A stretch of 64,000 bases of DNA from Rotaria sordida. Its lineage: Eukaryota; Rotifera; Eurotatoria; Philodinida; Philodinidae. A model generated the notes under the pieces. The model did no database searches. It was not told the DNA's origin and saw only the letters and a program-made list of their open reading frames with translations. A program made the translations under genes and the position numbers. This document shows positions 33,076-46,883 of this stretch, piece after piece; positions within the stretch are counted from its first letter, which is position 1, and every line of letters begins with the position of its first letter. The DNA lies in NCBI GenBank assembly GCA_905250125.1, contig CAJNOL010000007.1, positions 369,741 to 433,740 on the forward strand. Direction: 5' to 3'.

Positions 33076-36000
33076 CTACATTGCTTCTGGTAATATATAT
33101 GATATATCATCCCATGGATGACGATAAAGACCTTGTCGTAAACGTTTTTGATCAAGAAAATGACCTTAAATACATTGAAATACATTTTTTTAAAAAGATG
33201 TTTTAATATGAAAGATTACTAACCAATAAATCCAATACTTCGTCCAAGAACAAAAAGTCCATTAAGTGCGCCATTCTCAATAAATTCAGTTGCTTCTTCA
33301 AGTGTAAAACAACCACAATGACGCAAAAGATCTACCATAACAACGCCAATACAACCATCAACATTCAAAATTAAATTAGGCTTCTGAAAAAAAAAATAAT
33401 TTTTAAGTTCATGAACACAAAATATAATAGAATTTAGATTAGTCTCATCCAACTTGCAAATGTTATTTGTCTTTCCTACACATATAGTAACGATCTTGTA
33501 AATAACCTTTTTAACACTCACTTCACAAAGATCCACAAGCAGACGCGGAATAATTTCAGAAAAAAAGATGTGCATGATGCTCCAATTTGACTCGTATCAT
33601 GACAAACACAAGAAACATTAAACTCGATCTATTATGTTTTATAGTTTAATCCGATAAGGATTGTATTGAAAGTTTTGTTGTATAGTATTACCTTGCTAAC
33701 AGTAATTTTTTCTACTTCAAGTGCATAGTCAAGTAATGGTGTTGCTGGAAAATGTTGTTTAGCAAATTGTTTAAGAAGAACAACACGCATATCAGGATTG
33801 TTTAACTAAAATATAAATAACAGAATAAATTTTTTTTTTTAATCTCAGAAAAATTTTTATACCGATTTAACACGATGACCAATACCCATAAGAAGTTTTC
33901 CTTCTTTACGCATTTTATTAACAAAATCAGCTGGATGTAAACCAGCATCAAATGCTTCACTAAATTGTTTAGCAGCATTATCAAGTGCACCACCAAAACG
34001 ATCACCCTAAATATTTAATTAAGTAAAAAACAAAATAAAAAGAAAATTTTTATCTATTGTTTCTTACAATTGTTAATAAACCAGATGCTAAACATGAAAC
34101 AAGATCTTTACCAGCACGTGCACATACTATGGTATTATGTGCACCACTAACTGCTGGTCCATGATCAGCTGTTACCATAAGTGTCATTTCAAGAAATTCA
34201 GTAGCATATTTTGGTAAACTAAAAAGAAAACATTTAAATTAAAAAAAAAAAAAACTAATATTAAAAAATAACACAAAATAAAACAAACCGTTTTCTAAAC
34301 CAAAGTAAACTAAGTACACCACCAATACCCACATCTTCTTTAATAACATCAGTTATTGGCATACCAGCATATAATAATTCTTGACCACGATCATCGACAA
34401 TACTTGTCATAAAACTAGCTGGTTTACGTATTAAACCAAGTTCCTAAGAAAATAATTTAAAATAAAAAAATTTTCAATTAATAAATTTTATCGTACACGA
34501 GCCCAATCGTAATCCATAGGTACGGAAGGTGGTAATACATCTGGTTTAGGTGTTATTTGACCAGATTGTACAAGATTTTCAAATACCATACTAAATAATT
34601 AAATATAAAAATTTGTTTTTTATTTTAATCAAATTATATTTATTCTTTCATATACTGAATTAAATCGCCAAGTTCATCGAAACTATTTGGTACATAAGCA
34701 CCTGCTTCTCGTAATGCTTTATTTTTTGCAACTGCTGTTTCACGATCATTATCAGCATGTGAACCAGCATGACCAAATTGAACTTCGGATGTAAACATTG
34801 ATGCACATGTACCAATACACCAAGCAATTAATGGTTTTGTAATACGTTTAGATTTAATAGCTTCACATATATGATATTCTTCAATACCACCAACCTATTC
34901 AAATATTTCAATTAAGAAAATTTCTATATTAAAAAATTGACAGACATACTTCACCAAGAAGAACAATTAGTTTAGCTTCTGGATCATCTTCATAACGATA
35001 GATATGATCTGTAAATGTTGTACCAGGATAGCTAACATAAAACATAAAAATTATTTATTATTAATATTCAACAGGTTTGAAGTAAGAATAATTGTTTTTT
35101 TCTTTTATCAAACTTGCTTATATTAGAATCAGCTATATGGACAACAAAAAAAAAAACCTTTTTCAATTACCGATCTCCACCAATTGCAATGCCTTCATAA
35201 ACACCATCAGAATTACGACAAATAATGTTATTCAATTCATTTGACATGCCGCCTGATCGAGATACATATGCAACACTAAGACAAATAATTTTTTTTTTTT
35301 TTATATACTAAAAAAACTTTAAGTATCATTGCATACCTTCCAGGTCGATAAAGTTTTGACATAAGAATATTATCGAGCATGCCACCAGTATGTCCAATTT
35401 TGAAACAACCAGCTTTTAAACCACCCACCTAAGTTTCAAAAAAAAACACAGTCTACAAAATAAAACTTCAAACAAGTTCACATACAGTTGCTGGTCCAAT
35501 GAGAGAAACATCTTTTGTATTTGCCAATCGTATCATACGTCGTGTTAACTGTTCTGGAATACCTTCAGCTACAATTGCAATTGATCGAATCTACGTATTT
35601 AAAGAAGAGGAAAATCATGATTAAATCAAATATACTTTTACAACTCTTTTATTTAATATACCTGTGGATATTTCAATGTTTCCATTGTACTTTCGTATGC
35701 AGAACGTAATGATGCAAAATTAATAAGTACATCAGCTTCTGGATGTCGTTTCATACAATCAGCCATATTTTTATAACATGGCAAAAGAATTTCATCATGA
35801 CCCCAATAAAATTTTTGTTTATGATCACCAGTAAATGGATAAATCATAGCAACAACCGATGGTTGTGTACGACGACATACATGATCAAAATCAAGCATAC
35901 CTTGTACAGCCTAACAAATAACAAAATTTAACTATATATATATATATATATTTATTTTATAATGATTTACTTTTGTTTGCATGCCCCAAACAATAGCTTT

Positions 36001-38311
36001 AGTTGTATTTGAAAAGAGTGGACGACCCAAATTATATTTACGTTCATCATCGTTAACTTTTGTTGTTGGACTTGATCCATTGTTAGATACAGCTTGAACT
36101 TCACTTTTCTACAATAGAATAATCGTATTTTAAAAAATTCATTTGCGATAGGAAAAAACAACAACATATAAAAAAAAACCAAGGCATACCAACAACGGTT
36201 GAGTACCAAGACTGGTAGAATTAGCACGAGTTTCGCGTGGCACGTCAAAGTTCGTTTTACGTTGCTAGATTAAAATGCATAACAAACAAAACATATAAAC
36301 ATACTACGACAATAAGCAAAAAATAAATATGAAAAATGAATATGAATAGTTATTTTTTGTTTCCCATCACCAATATTAACAGATGTTTTTCTTGTTTTTT
36401 TTTAATTGATGCTCACTGTGTTCATATCAAGCAGGGAAATCTTAGAAGATATTTCTCAAAAACACCATACGAAAGCAAACTATTTAAACTATGAATAATT
36501 CGTTCTTTATTTTATTATATTCTTACACTGCCACTGGTCGGAAGTAAGAAATTTGCTGTTGTTAATTCGGCTTGTTCTGGAGGAGCAATAGGACGTTTTC
36601 CTGAATAATAAATAAAAAGAAAGAATTATAGTAAAAAAGATTACTATGATAAATAATAAAAAAGAAAAAAACAAGAATACCGAGTGCCATGCCAACAATA
36701 GCTGTCATATGAGTTTCAGCTCCAAATACATGTACAGGAACACCTAATGTTGCTCCTACTTCACGCATAACACGTAAACCTTCTTGATAATTTGGACCAG
36801 CACGACGAACGAATATTGATATTTTATGTTCAACTAAATGTTCACGATGTTCTCTTAATGCTTTTACAATACCCTAGAATAAATAATATTCAATATGGAT
36901 TTCGAAAATCGCTATAAATCTTCTAAATAAAAGAATATATATATAACCTTAAATGTTGCTGCTACATTTGTAAAATTTGCAATACCACCACCAATAATTA
37001 AAATTTTTCCATCAGGATTTTTTTCTTTAAAAATTAATGATAAAATTGTTTTTGCATATTCATATGTTTGTTGTTCACTTGGTGCACCAGAATATTCACC
37101 ATAATTAGCTAATTCAGATGCAAAACCCATATCGCAAATAGTATCACTATAAATTAAAATAGTCAATATCATCAATAATTAATTATAATAAATAACAAAC
37201 CTATAAATAACTGATGCACCACCACCAGCTACCATTGTCCATACACGACCTTTTGGATTAAGAACCGTTAATTTTAATGATGCTCCAGATTTTGCATCGA
37301 GTTCAGCAATATAAGCTTCCTAAAAATTAATTTGAAAAGTAAAAATATTTCTAAATTAAATTAATAATGAATTTCGATTTACTTCTGGAAAAGCATCACG
37401 ACCAAATGGTGGTGGAAATACAATTTGACCCCATTTTGAAGCACATAAATATTCAGCTGTTTGATCAAGACGACTAGCTAAATCAAGTATATAAACAGTA
37501 TTTGTTGTAACAACTAATGGATTAATTTCTAAATAAGTAAATTGTAATTCCATATAAACTTGAAATAATTTTGTAATAAATGCTGATAAATGTCTAAATT
37601 ATTATTAAATTAAAGATTTTATTTATTTTTTTTTTAAATAAATATTGAGATTTCTTTTACGTACGATCGTCGGACATCAGGTATATTTTTTAATAAAGTT
37701 TCTTCCATTTTATTCACATTAAATGCATCATCAATAACAATTGTATATTTTAATGCTTTGGAATCAACATCACCAACATCAATGCCACCTTCATGATGAA
37801 AAAGTATTATTTCACCATCACGATTTGAATAAATGCAAATATACATTTCATCGGCTTTGTTATGTTCAAGATAAGGTTCAATAATAAAATGTTTTAGTTT
37901 TCCTGTTGTATGACCAATCTTAGAAGAAGAAGAAAAGAAAAATATATAGATTGAAAATATTTTATTTCTCAATGTTTCGAACCGAAATTTCTTTGCCAAG
38001 TGTTTCTACTATAAAATCTTTAGCTCCTTGAAGACTAACATCGCCTCTAATAAGACCTAATTTACCACGTCGTTTTATTAATTGATCAGGTTTAACGACT
38101 AAACGCTAGAAAATGAAAATTTTTATAATTAAAAAATATATATTAAGTTTAAATTAAAAACCTCATTTTCTAACCAACGATTTTTATCTATAAGTTCATT
38201 CCAATTTGTGTCTGCATCGACGTCAACACAACGACATTCGGCTGCTGTTGAATTAAGATACTTATTTAAAAGTTTTTTACCCGTTGCTTCATAGATAGCT
38301 TTTGTTGACAT
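33076..38311 (-). CDS. ACLY: ATP-citrate synthase (ATP-citrate lyase)
   Basis: The gene has about 23 exons on the minus strand, from the ATG at 38311 (exon 1, 38162-38311, [19 protein letters not shown]) to the stop at 33076-33078. Order and content match animal ACLY throughout. There is an ATP-grasp N-terminal part ([40 protein letters not shown]), then a citrate/CoA-binding region ([39 protein letters not shown]). A short variable linker follows (36190-36602), and then the CoA-ligase part with the phospho-His in EVQFGHAGS. Last comes the citrate-synthase-like lyase domain ([33 protein letters not shown]). The enzyme makes cytosolic acetyl-CoA and oxaloacetate from citrate, CoA and ATP. Introns are mostly 50-100 nt. 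It looks complete and functional. Confidence 0.96.
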
Positions 38312-41009
38312 GATTAAAAATGTTCTAAAAACAAAAAAAAAGAAGAAATTGTTATTATGACCTTGTGTTTCACTAGAATATTAATTTAATAATGAATTAA
38401 ACAATTTGATTGGTGTTTTCACGAATCAATATCAATTAAAACTGTTTTGTTTAATTTTAGTTCGTATAATATGTACAACACCTACGTAAAACAAAATCAA
38501 TCGACTGTATGATGTCAACGCCTTTTTTTTTCTTTATTTAGGCTACATGTAAAGCATACTAGTAAACAAATGGTTAACGGCAAGAACGTAAGAACCATAA
38601 CAAATGCATGTCCTTTTTTCTAGAATCAACATACCAACTACTTATGACATCTTCAGGTTGCCTGTTGAAAGAACCAAAATGCAACAATAGTTATTCAAAA
38701 ACAAAAATAGCTAAGCTATTCATTATAAAATAATAAAATAAGAAATCTATTAGGTGTAGTTTAAATAAATATGTGATCCATGATTTTGTCAACGATATAT
38801 CCACATAATATCTTTTCGTTAATTACTCTTAATGGACCGATTTAATAAACACTTTTGATTGTCCATGGTGATAAATTATTTAATTTCAAATAAAATAGTT
38901 TTCTCTCTTCATTTATTTTATCATAGTGCACCGAACACTATAGCATAGAAGTTTGCAGTACTCACCAACACCCAGTCAAACACGAAAGCTTATAAAATGC
39001 GTGTATATGCACGAATGGTTATGATATGGCATGTGTAGGAGTGCGTTACAGTATAAACTATATTTGCGTTTACAAGCATGAAATTGTGTACATGTACATG
39101 TTTAATATTGTCACTGCATGCAAGGACATAGCCCACGCGTGTACATGTAAGACAATGTCAGAATGGCCAAAAAATAAAGCGCATGTATTAAACACACTTG
39201 AACACGTAGAAGTTTTTTTCCACAGATAAGATTTGAACATACATACTTTGCTTTATATGATGAACTTCTTCAACATTCGATCGTCTACTTATATTAGAGG
39301 TGCAATCACAACCGAAGGATATAATGATCATCTGATAACTACTGCGTACATGTGAACATGACTATTAATAATCATAGTCGAATTCGAAAAATTGCATAAG
39401 ATTTTTGAGCCAATATAGTGCGAACATATGAGAACGATTTCATTTTAATGAGAAATAACTAAATGAACGCCGAAGAAAAATACTAAATTCTTGCATGGAA
39501 CAGTATATACACTACAAAATGGTAGAATCACTTTGATAACAGTTGTCGTAAATACGACGTTTTGCACTGATATGCAGAATATAGGAAAATTTTAGTCATC
39601 TTGCACGTACATGTGAGTCATATATTTTGCACAAACACATAAGAATACAATTATTTGCAAGGATAACAGCTATGTAGTCTCGCTTGTTTTGCTTAAAAAT
39701 TTTAAAAATTGTATTTTCACACATGTGTTTGCGACATGCAAGTCTATGCATATGTTATTGTCTTGTATGTATGCATAACAATTGCAAATTTTTGAATTTA
39801 CTTGCATCTTCATGCATGAGACACAATAATTTTAAAAATATTTTGCAAGTATAAACGCAAGTTTTTGAAAATTCCCTTCAAACATACGAATTCTTTTAAG
39901 CTTTCGCGTTTGACTGGGAATGATGTGAAGTTGAAAAATTAGCTGAAGTAGAATAATCTACGCTCTCGTTATTAAAAAAAATATTAGTTTCATCTTTATG
40001 CTTTGGCCAATTTAAGCCGTACTTGCATCTCTCTGACCTGTTTTTTTTCTCATAACATTCTTATCGATGATCTTCATCAGCAAAGATCATCATAATCAAA
40101 ATAAAACGATAAGTGCAAACCTATCAAAAACCCTATTCTAACGTCATTACAGCTATTGTCTATGTGTCTGAGGATTGCTCTCAAGTGTTTTCTTTATCTT
40201 TTAAAGAGACACAGACAGCTCATGATCCTTTTCATTTATCACTTTACTGAACAGGACATGACCAATTGTGCATGAATATAGTCTAGTCTGCTTTGTGGTA
40301 TCTACGACAAATAGTCGCAGTACGGGAAACTAAAACTGTCAAAAAATTTTATTAGTGTATTACAGAAAATAATTCACAGAAGTCAAAAAAGTAATTAAAA
40401 ATCTATTCAAGGACAACGAACGTTAAATATAATAAGTATAGGTGCAAATGTTTATTAAAGCCTTCTAGTTAGTGCTGCACGATAACAAATAGTAGTTGCT
40501 TAAAAATCTACCATAATTCATATAGTTGTTGTTTATTCTGAGATTTTCACCAATTGAAATTTTTGCTATTTCAACATGGATATTGTTTTTAGTTTTTTCG
40601 TAACATTTCAATCAATCGAAAAGATGAATGTCGACATTCATTGACTGTTTTCCGGTGAGACTCTCAACTTATTCATTCCATGGAGTACATCTTCATTTTT
40701 CACATGTCATCCTCACCTTTGTGCTGTGCTATGTATGATTAAATTGCATGTGTATAAATTGAAATAATGTGATACATGAAAAAGAATCACGCTTCTATTG
40801 AACATGCGATTAATTCTATATTGCAACTAATTGTCGTTCGACAATTGTTAAAATATATATTTTATAAAGACACAAATCTTAATTTCTTCTTTTTCTTTAA
40901 GAACGTTTTTAAGAATTTCACTTTTTTTTTCATATAAAAACTGTATACTACTAGATAAAATTCAAAGAATAAAATGTTCTATCTAATTTATGTATTTATT
41001 TATTCTTAT
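38312..41009. other. Intergenic region with an inverted-repeat element
   Basis: It holds the promoter of ACLY near 38330-38600 and the element at 38970-39922. The remainder to 41009 is AT-rich and without a supported gene. Confidence 0.4.
38970..39922. mobile_element. Inverted-repeat DNA element, short termini
   Basis: The left end cccagtcaaacacgaaagct (from 38972) is mirrored at about 39897-39920 (aagctttcgcgtttgactgg). The subterminal parts on both sides carry clusters of tgcatg/acatgt words and tttgcgttta-like motifs in opposite orientation. The interior has no transposase. It looks like a non-autonomous DNA transposon of about 950 bp; target duplication was not identified. Confidence 0.5.
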
Positions 41010-44000
41010 TTAAGTATTAATATTAAAATCAAGAGTATGAATAAAACTTTTGCTTTCGACAATATCTTGTTCATTATGACATGTTGAAAGAATATTCGTT
41101 GATGTTTGAGAATGAAAATCTGAATCGAATACTAATTCAATAGCTGTTGTTGATGATGATTGTTTTCTTTGTGTTGAACGAGATGATCTACTACTTTTCG
41201 GAATAATTGTTTTCTTATTAAATGTGATTAATTTTTCATTGACTTCTTCACGTCGTTTATCAATCGGTTTAGCAATAAGTGTTGTTTTTGAAAATTCTTT
41301 TCTTGCTTTTAAAACAGGAGAAGAAAGATTAACAGGCGATTCAATTTTTTCATCTTTGATATTTATTGAATGATACATATCATTATTATTTTCAAATGTT
41401 TGTATTGATAATAATGATGTTGTTTGTTGATCATGATTGATATCAGTTGGTAATGATGATGATGATGGTGTTATTGGTACTATAGGTAAAATCAAATCTT
41501 GAACGTTTGATGAATGATTAACAAGCATTTGTTGTTTTTGTTGTTGACGTTCTTTTGCTCGAAGACTAATAAAAACAATCACAAAAGAATATTGTTTTTT
41601 TCTTTTTATTGAAAAATAATCATATAGATTTTATTATATTACCGCATATTTTTTTTACGAATTAATCGTCGTAAATTTTTTTCTTCATCATTAAGTTGTT
41701 CAATTTGTTTACCTAAATCATCAATTTGTTTTTTAAGTCCATTATTATCTATAGGTGATGATGATGATGATGATGAATCAATTGTATTTTGTTTAAGTTG
41801 TTGTAATAATTTATTTTGTTCACAACGAAGTGCTTCGACTTGAATAGGAATTTGTTCAACTTTTACCTTTCGAGAAAAAAAATCACAAATAAGTTATTAA
41901 CGTTATAATAATTAGATAAATCTACTTCTCGATTATGCCACATTAATCGAAAAGCATCAGGATCTCGTTGTCGAACATGAGATTTTGTTGTAGGTATATT
42001 TAATTTTATTTGTTTTGCTGGTGTTATATCACATGTTAACATAGTCAATGGTCTATAGAGAATAAACATTATCGTTTTTTTATGTAATTAGAAGAAGAAA
42101 AATGATTGTAATACCGTTTTTGAATACTTGTAGTTGAAATTCCAATATTTTGCAGAACACGACGAGCAAGATGTAAAAGTTCATGACGACGTGTTAAAAA
42201 TTCTTAATTTATAGAAGAATTCATTTAACTATGAAAATATAATTTAGAAACCTGGCCTATGAAAACAAATAGCAGCTGCAGCTTCATTAATAAGAATCTA
42301 AATTTTATTATTAAAATAAAATAAATAAAACTTTTTTCTTTTTTACTTCATGTAAACTTAACACTTGATTAGGTGTTTTAGAATCAAATCGATTATCTAA
42401 AAAACAAAAATTTTGTTTTTAGGAAAATTCTTTTGATGATATGAATTAATCACAGATAGCTGAATATTTTCGAATACGTTGCCAACGATCTTCAAAATCT
42501 CTTGGCAAGTTCATTGTAGTCTAATCGATATAAATAGATAAATGTTAACATATCTTTAAGCTAGAAAATAAAACATACAAATAAATCTTTTGATATATTA
42601 TTTCGTCCATTTAGTTTTTTAATTGTTGTTACTGGTAATAAATTAGCTAATCGTTCTGCTTCATCTGCAATCATTTTACGTTGATTATCATCAAGTAATT
42701 GATGAGTATTATTATTTTTAGAATGATCTATTTTCTAAATTAATAATAAATTTATTTCTTTTACTTCTAGAATTATTAAAAAAAAAAAACAACTAACATT
42801 TAGACACCAATTAGAAGAAATTTGATTGACAGATTTTGGTGAATTATTCGTTGATGTTGAATGAATAAGAGATGAAAATATATTTCGATCAGAGAATGTT
42901 TCATCTGTTGATAAACGACGAAGAGGAATAGTTGAATATGAATTATTTACAAATGTATATTCAATATTAATATTATTCATTGATTGTCGATAATCAGCTA
43001 AAGCTTTTTTAAATCGTTTAACATGTAATGGTTTTGATATCATTCCAACGAGAGTAATTATTTCTTGAAAATCATCATTTTGTGCTTCAGCAAGTTGTTT
43101 TAAATCATCACCACCTATAAATATATATATATATATATACAGATAATACAAAATGATCAAAAAGTTTGTCAGAATTAAAAAAAAAAACGTGAATAACTCT
43201 TGAATAGTTTATGCAACTTATATGAATTTTCAATAAATTTGTTTGACGTTTCTTTCAAGTTCAGATCAAATACTTATGCCTATAAACATTAGGATCAAAA
43301 CAGTTTTATAGATGAATGAATTTGAGTCGCCTACAATTTTAAAAAGGAACCATGTGAGTTGAATTTGCCATAGAAACGATGAATGAAGAAATTTTTAAAT
43401 GCTTTTTATGAAACTGATACTTGAACAGACTAATCACATTCTGAACGTTCTACAGTAATGGCAGAAGAAAAAGACGATGCAGTTTATGTTACTTATGTCC
43501 ACGCCAGAATTAAAGAGGCTTGGGTGTAACCTTGATAATTCGACAACGAAAACAGTTAACAACCTGTAGTTTAAAAAGAAGAACTCTGAGTGTCTTTTTG
43601 TCTGACAGTATGCAAGACAAAATTGTTTTAAAACCCATCATCTTAGAAAAAAACTCAAAAAAAAAAAATACATGAAATTGGTGTTCCATTTCGATGTAAT
43701 TTTGATTTTGACTTATGCTTTCGATGGAGAGACTTCAGATCTATTGTTCAAGGCACGATTTCAAGTGATTATCTTCTTACATCCACATGCTGAACAAACG
43801 AAATCATGTATCTATTTGGTTAATTCTTTTGGTTTTTAGTAAATTTTTTGACTTTTTACATGTATTTGTTTTTGACTGTTTTGCAAAGGTAATGGGTTTA
43901 AGTTGCAAGACAACATTTCCACTAGCATGCGAATTCAAAGAGGTAATTCTTTTCGATGAGCTTCATACTCATTAGACTTAGCATCTGTTTGAATTCTTTA

Positions 44001-46072
44001 TACGACAACACATGAAAGAGAATATCTGCAAGATGCCTATTAAAGATCAGGTTGAATTAACAAGAGAAATTGATGAAAACAATGCAATAGTTTCAATAGA
44101 AATTCCAACTAATGTTTCATTTTTCGAAACTTTGAAAACAATAGACTTGTAAGTTCAATTTTGAACAATGAGCACAAAGCAAATTATACGAAACAAAACT
44201 TTAAAGCCAAATAAAATGATAGAAAGCTCATATGTATGACTTAAATTCATTCAGAGTTATTCACATTCTTTTCCTGAAATTCAAGTTGAGAAAAAAAACG
44301 TGAATAACTTCTCACCAATTCGAACGATTTAAATATTTTTTTTTTACAGTTTGATCACATATTCATTAAAGTTTTCAGATAAAATATTTGCATTTGAAGA
44401 AGTTAGAGTTAAAATAGTTTTACTCATAGTCAAGTTCTAATAAGCCAGCGTCGTAAAACGGTAGCAACAAATTTATTTTAGAAAAAGCACCCCTACTAAA
44501 CATGGTATTAGTAACACATGCCAGAAACTTTGTGAAATCAGTACAGTCGAAAACCGAGGATCATAGAGTAATTACTGAAGAATTAATGAGATTTGTAAAA
44601 ATAAGCCAGGATAAAATATTCAGTGATAATTCGGTAGGATGTTGTTTATAGTAATGAGCAAGCTTTTGTAATAAACCAAATATTTGATTTCTGACTCATT
44701 TGCACAAACACTTTTAATGTCATTGATTTTTCCTTCAGTAATTGTTCTACGATCTTTCAGAACGTTGTCGATTTTCGACAGTACCAGTTTCACAAAATCG
44801 CTGAAATGTGATTGTAATACTGGATTCAATGGGTGGCTTTTTACTAAATTCGACATGGTGGTTGACTCAAATTTGGCGATCAGTAAAACTATTTTAATTG
44901 TGACTTCTATAGATACAGACATTTTATCTGAAAACTTTAATGAATATGTGATCAAACTATAACAAAAAAAACCAAATCCTTTGAATTAGTGAGGAGCCAT
45001 TCAAGTTTTTCTTTTTCGTTCGGATTTTTGTAACACCCTGTTTATATACATTTTATCATACCTTGTTCGATGAAAGCAGAATAATATTGTAAAAGATTAG
45101 CTTGCTCAAGAAATTTGAATAATGTATCTTCTAAATGATTTTTTGGTAATGAAATTATTGTATTTTCAGTCCATCGAAATGTGTCAGATTCTACTGATGA
45201 CTGTTGAAAAGTATCCTCTTAAAAAAGAAAAAGACTTCAATAAAATATTTTATAATAATTTGATTGAATTATAAACATACGAATTGATTGTTGTTCTTTT
45301 ATTATATTTTGATGATCGATTATAAATGGTTGAGATGTTTGTATTGAGTTATCAAGTAAAACATTATTATCATTGATAATTTGATTTGTTTTTAATGTTT
45401 GTTTTTTTATGATTTTATTATTATCATCATTATCATCTTGTTTTAATTGTTCATTTTCTAAAATTATTTTTTGTGTCATAACAATTTTATTTGCATTTTG
45501 TATTTGATGTAATTTATCAATTGTATTTAAAAGTCGTTTTGCTTTTGTATTCGTTATTGTTGGTACGACTACTGATGAAGAAGATTTTGATGGTAAAATT
45601 AAAAGTGATGGTGACAATGTTTCTGAAAATGTATTTAATTTTATTGATCGATTAGTGTTCGAATTTGTCGATGAATTTAATAAATGATTATTTAATATAG
45701 TAGAAGAATGTATAGTTGTATTAGAATTTGTTTGAATAAAGATTGATGGTATAGCAGTTGCTTTTAAATAACGTGTAAGACCAGTATGATTAGCAATATA
45801 ATCATCTGGATGAAAATGTCGATAGCAAATTTTTGAATGTTTATTTATTGAAAGTGTTTGTGAACAATGATTAAATACAGTCTGTCGCCATAATTCAAAT
45901 CGATGTTGATCAACAGGAAATGAATGAAAAAGAAGTCCTTTAACAAAAAAACAACAACAAGAAGTTGTAGGAAAAGAAAAAATATGTAATCTCATTGAAA
46001 TAAAAAAATACCTTTACGAATATTCCGTCGATTATGAAGTGGACAACTTATAATTGCACAATTATGTACCAT
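41010..46072 (-). CDS. THAP domain-NAB (NGFI-A-binding) corepressor fusion protein
   Basis: Twelve exons on the minus strand: 46012-46072, 45281-45937, 45062-45217, 42798-43114, 42579-42734, 42454-42520, 42347-42396, 42252-42297, 42115-42202, 41902-42052, 41643-41866 and 41010-41565. All phases agree and give 842 residues. Residues 1 to about 85 are a THAP zinc finger: CAIISC, the FHSFP block, FELWRQ, ICYRHF and a closing AIPSIF. A Ser/Asn-rich linker leads to NAB conserved domain 1 ([50 protein letters not shown]). NCD2 follows ([16 protein letters not shown] ... [17 protein letters not shown] ... [14 protein letters not shown]). A coiled coil and a tail with an IKDE sumoylation-like site come last. 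NAB proteins repress EGR targets and have no DNA-binding domain of their own; here one is built in. Intron 3 is 1.9 kb and full of repeats. Confidence 0.85.
43478..43850. mobile_element. MITE-like element, family A copy 2 (partial)
   Basis: This sequence aligns with 122-510. Shared stretches include cgccagaattaaagag near the left end, ggtgttccatttcgatgtaa and aggcacgatttcaagtgat. The right inverted terminus is not seen, so the copy is truncated. It lies in intron 3 of the THAP-NAB gene. Confidence 0.6.
44290..45045. repeat. Large inverted duplication in THAP-NAB intron 3
   Basis: Sequence from about 44290 to 44630 recurs in reverse complement at about 44650 to 45045. Matching stretches include cagtttgatcacatattcat, taaagttttcagataaaat and aattactgaag. 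The right arm keeps a 111-codon minus-strand ORF (44620-44955). The left arm's equivalent is interrupted. The right outer end reads ...gtaacaccctg, resembling the cagggtgt start of the family B element. Likely a foldback element or inverted insertion pair. Confidence 0.65.
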
Positions 46073-46883
46073 TGTTGATAGATTTTACTAAATGAACAAA
46101 TGGCGCGTAAGAAATATATTCTATATGTATGATTATAAATTTCTATATTTCCTTAGCTGCAAATTCTTTTGACTCAAATTTAAGTTTTCTGTTTTGTTTT
46201 GTATTTTAGCGCCAATGATAATATTTGTTACCTGTATGAGTGTCACTTTTTAATGAATCGATAAAGGATTATGACAGTCAAATAAAATGACAATAGTAAT
46301 GATCACTTTGCTTCTTTTAATGTATGGTCCTTGTAATACATATTTATTTCATTAGATAAGGACTCGTGTCGGCGCCAATATCCGAGGACTAACATTGTCG
46401 TTCTTTGAATGATGAAAGGTAGAATTTGCTGCAATTCATTAACTTAAAGTCATAATTAGAAATTTTAGTTTGATTTGAATTAAAATTATAAATTTAATTG
46501 TTGATAAGTATTGAAGTTTATCAAATAAAACAAAACGAACATAGGACTATTCTCGTAGATATGAAACCAGATGAAGATGACGCTTTTTTTAAAATTATGT
46601 ATTCATGACATGATAAAATTCGCGAAAGTAAATTAGGCATCAATTATTAACGACATCTTTTGAAAAATACTGAAATTTTAATTAAAAATCATTTCAACAA
46701 ATTTATTTGACTTTCGAATTTTAATGAAAGAAAAAAAACTTTTTTTTAGAAATGTATATATCAATATGTAATTTCTATCGAGAACATAAGAACAAAGAAC
46801 AAATGAATATCGTTGAAAGTTTAGTAAACAAACAAACAAACAAGAAAAAGTACTGATCATTATCCAGTTAATATTATTTGTTA
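46073..46883. other. Divergent promoter region THAP-NAB / SRSF7-like
   Basis: About 810 bp of AT-rich sequence between divergently transcribed genes. No ORF or repeat of note was seen. Confidence 0.4.

Noticed and set aside
44684-44962. 92-codon plus-strand ORF in the THAP-NAB intron
   Set aside because: It overlaps the opposite-strand ORF of the inverted duplication and has no domain features; treated as repeat sequence.
45938-45995. Unspliced start MRLHIFSF... for the THAP exon
   Set aside because: It lacks the first two zinc-binding Cys. Splicing to 46012-46072 restores CAIISC and a full THAP domain.
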